A model generated the notes under the pieces. The model had not been told where the DNA came from, ran no database searches, and was given only the letters and a program-made list of their open reading frames with translations. A stretch of DNA of 64,000 nucleotides from Actinomadura xylanilytica (GTDB lineage: Bacteria; Actinomycetota; Actinomycetes; Streptosporangiales; Streptosporangiaceae), in assembly GCF_030283145.1 (NCBI RefSeq), contig NZ_JASNWE010000001.1, forward strand, positions 310,001-374,000, in the 5' to 3' direction. The position numbers were made by a program, and so were the translations under genes. Shown one piece after another: positions 59,863-64,000 of this stretch. Position 1 is the first letter of the stretch, and each line of letters opens with the position of its first letter.

Positions 59863-60057
59863 GATCGCTTTTCCCTTCGCATGTTCGAATGCCCGCGAAC
59901 CGGCCGGCGGGCGCGCGGGCCCGCGGCCCCGGACGCGCCGGTGACCGCGTGTCCCCCGATACGAGCCCCAACGTGCCAGGTTACCGGCCCCCGGCCACCG
60001 CCACGGCCGAACGACCCCAAGATCACCGGTACCGGACGGGGCCGGGCCGGGCCCGGC

Positions 60058-61149
60058 TCAGCCGGGGACCGACCAGCCGCGGGCGCGCAGCTCGCCGGCG
60101 AGCCGCTCGGCCGCCGCGGGCTCGACCGCCAGCTCCAGCACGCCGAGCGGGCGGCCGGGCGAGTGCTCGATCGTCACGTCCTCGATGTTGACCCCGGCGA
60201 TGCCCGCCGCCTGGAAGATCATCGCCAGCTCGCCGGGACGGTCCGGGATGACCACCGGGACCACCGCGTAGGGCGACGGGTCGCCGCCGTGCTTGCCGGG
60301 GATCCGCGAGTGCCCGGCGTTGCCGCGCAGCAGCAGGTCGGCGACGTGGGTCGCGGCCTCCTCGCTGCCGTCGCGCAGCAGCGACGCCGCGACCGCGAGG
60401 TCGGTGGCGACGGCCTCCAGCACGTCGGCGACCGGCTCGGAGTTGGCCGACAGGATGCCGATCCACAGCCGGGGGTCGCTGGCGGCGATCCGGGTGACGT
60501 CCCGGACGCCCTGCCCGGCCAGGCCGAGCGCGACGTCGCCGGCACCGGTCAGCCGGGCCGCGACGGCGGCCGAGACCACGTGCGGGCCGTGCGAGACGAG
60601 CGCGACGGCCCGGTCGTGCTCGCCGGCCTCGACCACGGCGGGCTCGGCCCCGCAGGCCCGCGCGAGCGCGGTGACCGCGGTGACCGCGGCGTCCGACGTC
60701 TCGGCGGCCGGGCACAGCGCCCAGGGCCGGCCGAGGAACAGATCGGGACGGGCCGCGGCGGGTCCCGACCGCTCGCTGCCGGCGAGGGGGTGGCCCGCGA
60801 CGAACGTGGCGAGGTCGCAGCCGAGACCGGCCGCCTGCTCGAGCGGCAACGCCTTGACGCTGGCGACGTCGGTGTAGACGGCGGCGAGACGGCGCTTCTG
60901 CGCGTCCAGCAGGGTGACGGCGACGGCGGCGGGAGGGACGGCCAGCACAGCCAGGTCGGCGGGAGTCCCCGGGCCGCCGTCCGGCAGCGCCTCACCCGCG
61001 CCGAGCTCGACCGCCAGCCGCAGCGCGGCCTCATCGCGGTCGCTCAGCAGCACCTCGGCGCCGCGCTCGCGCATGGCCAGCGCGATCGAGGTCCCGATCA
61101 GCCCGGTCCCGACGACGATGATCCGCCCTGGAATGCCCTGTTCAGCCAC
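60058..61149 (-). CDS. tyrA: Prephenate dehydrogenase with ACT domain
   Basis: 363 residues. NAD-binding GRIIVVGTGLIGTSIALAMR (8-27), the substrate-region HPLAGSERSGPAAARPDLF (about 118-136; SGP.. motif), ALVSHGPHVVSAAVA (His of the active site), and a C-terminal ACT domain VVIPDRPGELAMIFQAAGIA (about 288-307) for tyrosine feedback. It converts prephenate to 4-hydroxyphenylpyruvate. GTG 61149. Directly downstream of aroH, the enzyme that makes prephenate, with 52 bases between. Confidence 0.95.
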   Translation of the reverse strand: MAEQGIPGRIIVVGTGLIGTSIALAMRERGAEVLLSDRDEAALRLAVELGAGEALPDGGPGTPADLAVLAVPPAAVAVTLLDAQKRRLAAVYTDVASVKALPLEQAAGLGCDLATFVAGHPLAGSERSGPAAARPDLFLGRPWALCPAAETSDAAVTAVTALARACGAEPAVVEAGEHDRAVALVSHGPHVVSAAVAARLTGAGDVALGLAGQGVRDVTRIAASDPRLWIGILSANSEPVADVLEAVATDLAVAASLLRDGSEEAATHVADLLLRGNAGHSRIPGKHGGDPSPYAVVPVVIPDRPGELAMIFQAAGIAGVNIEDVTIEHSPGRPLGVLELAVEPAAAERLAGELRARGWSVPG

Positions 61150-61159
61150 CCGGCAAGCC

Positions 61160-61176
61160 TAGGGCCTGTCTCAAAG
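61160..61176. repeat. Third copy of the glpK/glpD element terminus
   Basis: TAGGGCCTGTCTCAAAG matches the right terminus of the element at 370-544 at 15 of 16 positions. It lies in the 52-base gap between tyrA and aroH with no opposite end visible nearby, so it is a solo terminus or remnant. Confidence 0.6.
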
Positions 61177-61201
61177 TGCCGCAGCCGCCGCGCGGGTCCC
61201 G

Positions 61202-61564
61202 CTACTGGGCGATGTCGATACGCAGCGCGGTCGCGCCGCGCAGGTAGACGTGCTGGACGTCCGCGCGCGGCAGGTCGGTCTCGATGTGGGCCATCAGCCG
61301 GATCACCCGGGGCAGCGCGTGCGGCACGGCGATCTCGCTCGCGCACAGCAGCGGCACCTCGTGGAAGCCGAGCTTGCGGGCGGCCAGCGCCGGGAACTCC
61401 GCCGTCAGATCGGGGGTGGCGGTGAACAGCACGCTGATCACGTCGTCGGTGGTCAGCCCGTTGCGGCCCATCACCTCGCTGACCAGCTCGGTCGTCGCCG
61501 CCAGGATCTGCTCCCGGTCGTCGGCCTCAGTCTGGGTCGCTCCCCGTACCGCACGTACCGCCAC
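61202..61564 (-). CDS. aroH: Monofunctional chorismate mutase (AroH type)
   Basis: 120 residues. AroH-fold residues are recognisable: Arg in VRGATQTEADDREQI (N-terminal active-site Arg), Glu in LLCASEIAVPHALPRVIRLM, with the second active-site Arg in the same segment, and VYLRGATALRIDI at the end. It converts chorismate to prephenate. GTG 61564 is chosen for GGGAGGGA at 8 bases. First enzyme of the aroH-tyrA pair. Confidence 0.95.
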   Translation of the reverse strand: MAVRAVRGATQTEADDREQILAATTELVSEVMGRNGLTTDDVISVLFTATPDLTAEFPALAARKLGFHEVPLLCASEIAVPHALPRVIRLMAHIETDLPRADVQHVYLRGATALRIDIAQ

Positions 61565-61599
61565 TGTCGTCCCTCCCACGCTCTCCGACCACACCGAAA

Positions 61600-61630
61600 C
61601 GGCCCGCCGGTCAGGTCCCCCGGCGGGCCG
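61600..61630 (-). terminator. Hairpin between rluB and aroH
   Basis: CGGCCCGCCGG (61600-61610) and CCGGCGGGCCG (61620-61630) pair perfectly over 11 bp, loop of 9. It lies 50-80 bases downstream of the rluB stop and may end or attenuate the scpA-scpB-rluB transcript before aroH. Confidence 0.7.
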
Positions 61631-61688
61631 GTGCCCTACAGGCCGTGCCCTACAAGCCGTGCCTCTACAGGCGGTGCCTCTACAGTCC
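61631..61688 (-). repeat. Tandem repeat of the rluB 3' end, including its stop codon
   Basis: Four units of 14-15 bp follow one another: GTGCCCTACAGGCC (61631), GTGCCCTACAAGCC (61645), GTGCCTCTACAGGCG (61659), GTGCCTCTACAGTCC (61674). The last overlaps the rluB terminus (stop at 61680-61682). On the minus strand each unit carries a TGTAG, so the stop codon region has been multiplied. Confidence 0.8.
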
Positions 61689-62411
61689 CACCGCCTTGTA
61701 CAGCGCGCCGATCTCCTTCACGTTCAGCGCACGCATGCCGCCCGGCTTCAGCGACGCGAGCTTGATCGGCCCGAACTGGATCCGGGCGAGCTGCTGCACC
61801 GGGAAGCCGACCTCCTTGAGCAGCCGCCGCACGATGTGCTTGCGGCCCTCGTGCAGGGTGATCTCCACCAGCACCCGGCGGCCGACCTGATCGAAGATCT
61901 TGAAGTCGTCGGCCTTGGCAGGGCCGTCCTCCAGCTCCACGCCCATCCGCAGCCGGCGGCTGAGGTCGCGCGGGATCGGGCCGTGCACCTCGGCCAGGTA
62001 GGTCTTGAACACGCCGTAGCTCGGGTGGGTGAGCCGGTGCGCGAGCTCACCGTCGTTGGTGAGCAGGATCAGGCCCTCGGTGTCGGTGTCGAGGCGGCCG
62101 ACGTGGAACAGCCGCTCGGGCACGTCCACGAAGTCGGCGAGGGACTTGCGGCCCCGCTCGTCGGACATGGTGCTGACCACGCCGAGCGGCTTGTTGATCG
62201 CGTAGTAGCGCATCTCGGAGCGGGTCTCGACCCGCTGGCCGTCCACGTGGATCACGGCGGTCTGCGGATCGACCCGCTCGCCGAACCGGAAGATGGTGTT
62301 GCCGTTCACCGTGACCCGGCCCTCGCCGATCAGTTCCTCGCAGTGCCGGCGGCTGCCGATCCCGGCCTCGGCCAGGACCTTCTGGAGCCGTACGCCCTCT
62401 TTGTCGTTCAC
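61680..62411 (-). CDS. rluB: 23S rRNA pseudouridine synthase (RluB/RsuA family)
   Basis: 243 residues. N-terminal S4 domain GIGSRRHCEELIGEGRVTVN (about 16-35). Catalytic Asp in HVGRLDTDTEGLILLTNDGE (about 100-119), KTYLAEVHG, and EGRKHIVRRLLKEVGFPVQQ near the end are the RluB signature. It isomerises uridine to pseudouridine in the large ribosomal subunit rRNA. GTG 62411 overlaps the scpB stop. The 3' end is duplicated in tandem repeats. Confidence 0.95.
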   Translation of the reverse strand: MNDKEGVRLQKVLAEAGIGSRRHCEELIGEGRVTVNGNTIFRFGERVDPQTAVIHVDGQRVETRSEMRYYAINKPLGVVSTMSDERGRKSLADFVDVPERLFHVGRLDTDTEGLILLTNDGELAHRLTHPSYGVFKTYLAEVHGPIPRDLSRRLRMGVELEDGPAKADDFKIFDQVGRRVLVEITLHEGRKHIVRRLLKEVGFPVQQLARIQFGPIKLASLKPGGMRALNVKEIGALYKAVGL

Positions 62412-63013
62412 TTTTCCTCGATGATGTCGTCGGGCAGGTCGTCGGGCAGGTAGGGGGCGAGGTCGGGCAGCTCGTCCAGGTCGCGCAGCCCCAGCCGCTC
62501 CAGGAAGTACCCGGTGGTGCGGTAGAGGTGCGCCTGTGACTCGGGGTCCTGGCCGGCGTCCTCGATGAGGCCGCGCAGCGTCAGGGTGCGCATCACCCCG
62601 TCGCTGTTGACCCCGCGGACCGCCGAGACCCTGGCCCGGCTCACCGGCTGGCGGTAGGCCACCACGGCGAGCGTCTCCAGCGCGGCCTGGGTCAGCCGCG
62701 CCTGCTGGCCGTCGGTGACGAACCGCTCCACCACCGGGGCGCAGACGTCCCGAGTGTAGAACCGCCAGCCACCGGCGACCTCCCTCAGATCAAACCCCCG
62801 GCCCTGCCCGGTGTATTCCTCGGCCAGCTCGCGCAGGGTGGCGGCCACCTCGCGGCGGGGCCGGTCGAGCAGTTGGGCGAGGGTGATCTCGGCCACCGGC
62901 TCGTCCACCACGAGCAGGATCGCCTCGATCGAGGCGCGCAGCCCGGGGCCCTCGTCCTGCGGGACGTCCGCCTCCGTCCGGACGGGCTCGTCCTCGCCGG
63001 GTCGTTCAGTCAT
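62408..63013 (-). CDS. scpB: Segregation and condensation protein B
   Basis: 201 residues with the two winged-helix units of ScpB: RASIEAILLVVDEPVAEITL (about 27-46) and ETLAVVAYRQPVSRARVSAV (about 112-131), then RGLIEDAGQDPESQAHLYRTT and the tail LAPYLPDDLPDDIIEEK. With ScpA and SMC it forms the condensin that compacts and separates chromosomes. ATG 63013 overlaps scpA by 8 bases. Confidence 0.96.
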   Translation of the reverse strand: MTERPGEDEPVRTEADVPQDEGPGLRASIEAILLVVDEPVAEITLAQLLDRPRREVAATLRELAEEYTGQGRGFDLREVAGGWRFYTRDVCAPVVERFVTDGQQARLTQAALETLAVVAYRQPVSRARVSAVRGVNSDGVMRTLTLRGLIEDAGQDPESQAHLYRTTGYFLERLGLRDLDELPDLAPYLPDDLPDDIIEEK

Positions 63014-63971
63014 CGTCCTCGTCTTCCTGCGGGTCGCGGCGCGGCTCGCGCTCGCCCGTGCCCTCGTAGTCGTCGCCGACCTCGATGTCGCCGTCGTCGG
63101 TGCCGGTCCAGGTGATGTGCAGCTCGCCGAGGGGCTCGGGCTGCTCGAACACGACGGCCTGCTCGCGGTAGAGCTCCAGCAGCGCCAGGAACCGCGCGAC
63201 GACCTCGTAGGTGCCCTCGGCGTCCGCGGCCAGCACCCGGAAGGTGGTCACCCGCAGCCGGCGCAGCCGCTCGATCACCAGGGCGGCCTGCTCCTTGACG
63301 CTGGCCTTCGGCTGGTACATGTGCTCGACCGACACCGACGGCGGCTCCCGCGGCGTGAACGCCTTGCCGGCCAGCCGGGCGAACTCCTCGGGGCCGAGGC
63401 CGAGCAGCACCTCGGGCAGCAGCCCGGCGAACCGCGGCTCCATCGGCACGATGCGGGGGAACCGGCGGCCCTGCTCGGCCATCCGCCCGGCGAGGTACTG
63501 CGCGACCTCCTTGTAGGCGCGGTACTGGAGCAGCCGCGCGAACAGCAGGTCGCGGGCCTCCAGCAGCGCCAGGTCGTCCTCGTCGTCGACCTCGCCGGAC
63601 GGCAGCAGCCGCGCCGCCTTGAGGTCGAGCAGCGTCGCGGCGACCAGCAGGAAGTGGCTGGCCTGGTCGAGGTCCCATTCCTTGCCGTAGGAGCGGATGT
63701 GCGCGATGAAGTCGTCGGTGACCTTGTGCAGCGACACCTCGGTGATGTCGAGCTTGTGCTTGGAGATCAGCCCCAGCAGCAGGTCGAACGGGCCCTCGAA
63801 GTTGTCGAGGTGGACCCGGAAGCCGCGGCCCTCCTCGGCGCCGGGCTCCTCGGCGCCGGGCTCGCCGCCGGACGGGGTCCCGGCCCCGGGCGGGGCCTGG
63901 TCCGCGTCACTCTCGCCGGCGGAGGACGTCCCCCGTCCCGCCTCATCGGGCACTGTGCTCACCGGCCACAT
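63006..63971 (-). CDS. scpA: Segregation and condensation protein A
   Basis: 321 residues. A disordered acidic/Gly-rich N-terminus (about 45 residues) precedes the ScpA domain: FRVHLDNFEGPFDLLLGLIS (SMC-binding helix), KLDITEVSLHKVTDDFIAHI, and the winged-helix end. The C-terminal tail is very acidic (QEDEDDD). ATG 63971 is the favoured start; GTG 63962 is also possible. It begins only 29 bases from the window edge, so the usual upstream parA is outside. Confidence 0.94.
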   Translation of the reverse strand: MWPVSTVPDEAGRGTSSAGESDADQAPPGAGTPSGGEPGAEEPGAEEGRGFRVHLDNFEGPFDLLLGLISKHKLDITEVSLHKVTDDFIAHIRSYGKEWDLDQASHFLLVAATLLDLKAARLLPSGEVDDEDDLALLEARDLLFARLLQYRAYKEVAQYLAGRMAEQGRRFPRIVPMEPRFAGLLPEVLLGLGPEEFARLAGKAFTPREPPSVSVEHMYQPKASVKEQAALVIERLRRLRVTTFRVLAADAEGTYEVVARFLALLELYREQAVVFEQPEPLGELHITWTGTDDGDIEVGDDYEGTGEREPRRDPQEDEDDD

Positions 63972-64000
63972 GGTCCCACGTCCCGGGGCCGCTCGCACCG

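Overview
The window is chromosomal DNA from a high-GC actinobacterium. Codon third positions are strongly G/C biased, GTG starts are frequent, and there are 4-base overlaps between operon partners. The gene content is typical of morphologically complex Actinomycetota: Lsr2 nucleoid proteins, XRE/DUF397 (WhiJ-type) pairs, a DUF574-type methyltransferase, DUF2637, and a SoxR with an actinobacterial-style tail. I infer a Streptosporangiales/Thermomonosporaceae-like organism (for example Actinomadura); no rRNA or other taxonomic marker is present to prove it. I saw no tRNA, rRNA, CRISPR array or complete insertion sequence.

Layout. 0-3.2 kb is glycerol catabolism: the 3' end of glpK, convergent glpD, and a divergent IclR regulator, with a 175-bp inverted-repeat element sitting between the two convergent stop codons. 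3.2-6.7 kb is a regulatory island: methyltransferase plus DUF397, XRE plus DUF397, and an RsbW-like ATPase, each transcription unit preceded by a copy of the same 17-19 bp palindrome. 6.7-11.7 kb is an uncharacterised cluster of an FAD/NAD-type oxidoreductase, a four-helix membrane protein, a zinc-ribbon/FHA protein and a transporter with a His/Met-rich loop. 11.8-19.4 kb is ordinary accessory metabolism and stress (MFS/MarR, universal stress protein, crotonase, SnoaL, hydroxyacid dehydrogenase, TetR/SRPBCC/2OG-oxygenase). 19.4-23.5 kb holds DUF2637, an 840-bp gene-free stretch, two adjacent lsr2 genes and a BlaI/M56 pair.

23.6-35.9 kb contains several poorly known genes: a membrane protein, a TPR gene split by one in-frame stop, a DUF4132 gene carrying an in-frame duplicated repeat, an FAD monooxygenase/metallo-hydrolase pair, two CNNM/CorC proteins and an HTH/Clp-N pair with a leaderless promoter. 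35.9-45.3 kb has an F420-type LLM oxidoreductase, a DUF3516 DExH helicase, 6-phosphogluconate dehydrogenase, and a beta-phosphoglucomutase/GH65 phosphorylase pair for disaccharide phosphorolysis. 45.4-55.3 kb has soxR with its own SoxR box, an HdeD/Clp operon, PEP carboxykinase preceded by DasR-like and Crp-like sites, and modABC with a HTH-TOBE protein. 57.6-64 kb is the conserved actinobacterial order scpA-scpB-rluB-aroH-tyrA-cmk-der, all on the minus strand.

The strongest candidates for something little described are the shared-palindrome regulon (3.2-6.7 kb), the oxidoreductase/FHA/transporter cluster (6.8-11.7 kb), the stop-codon-donating repeat at the glpK/glpD junction, and the in-frame repeat inside the DUF4132 gene.
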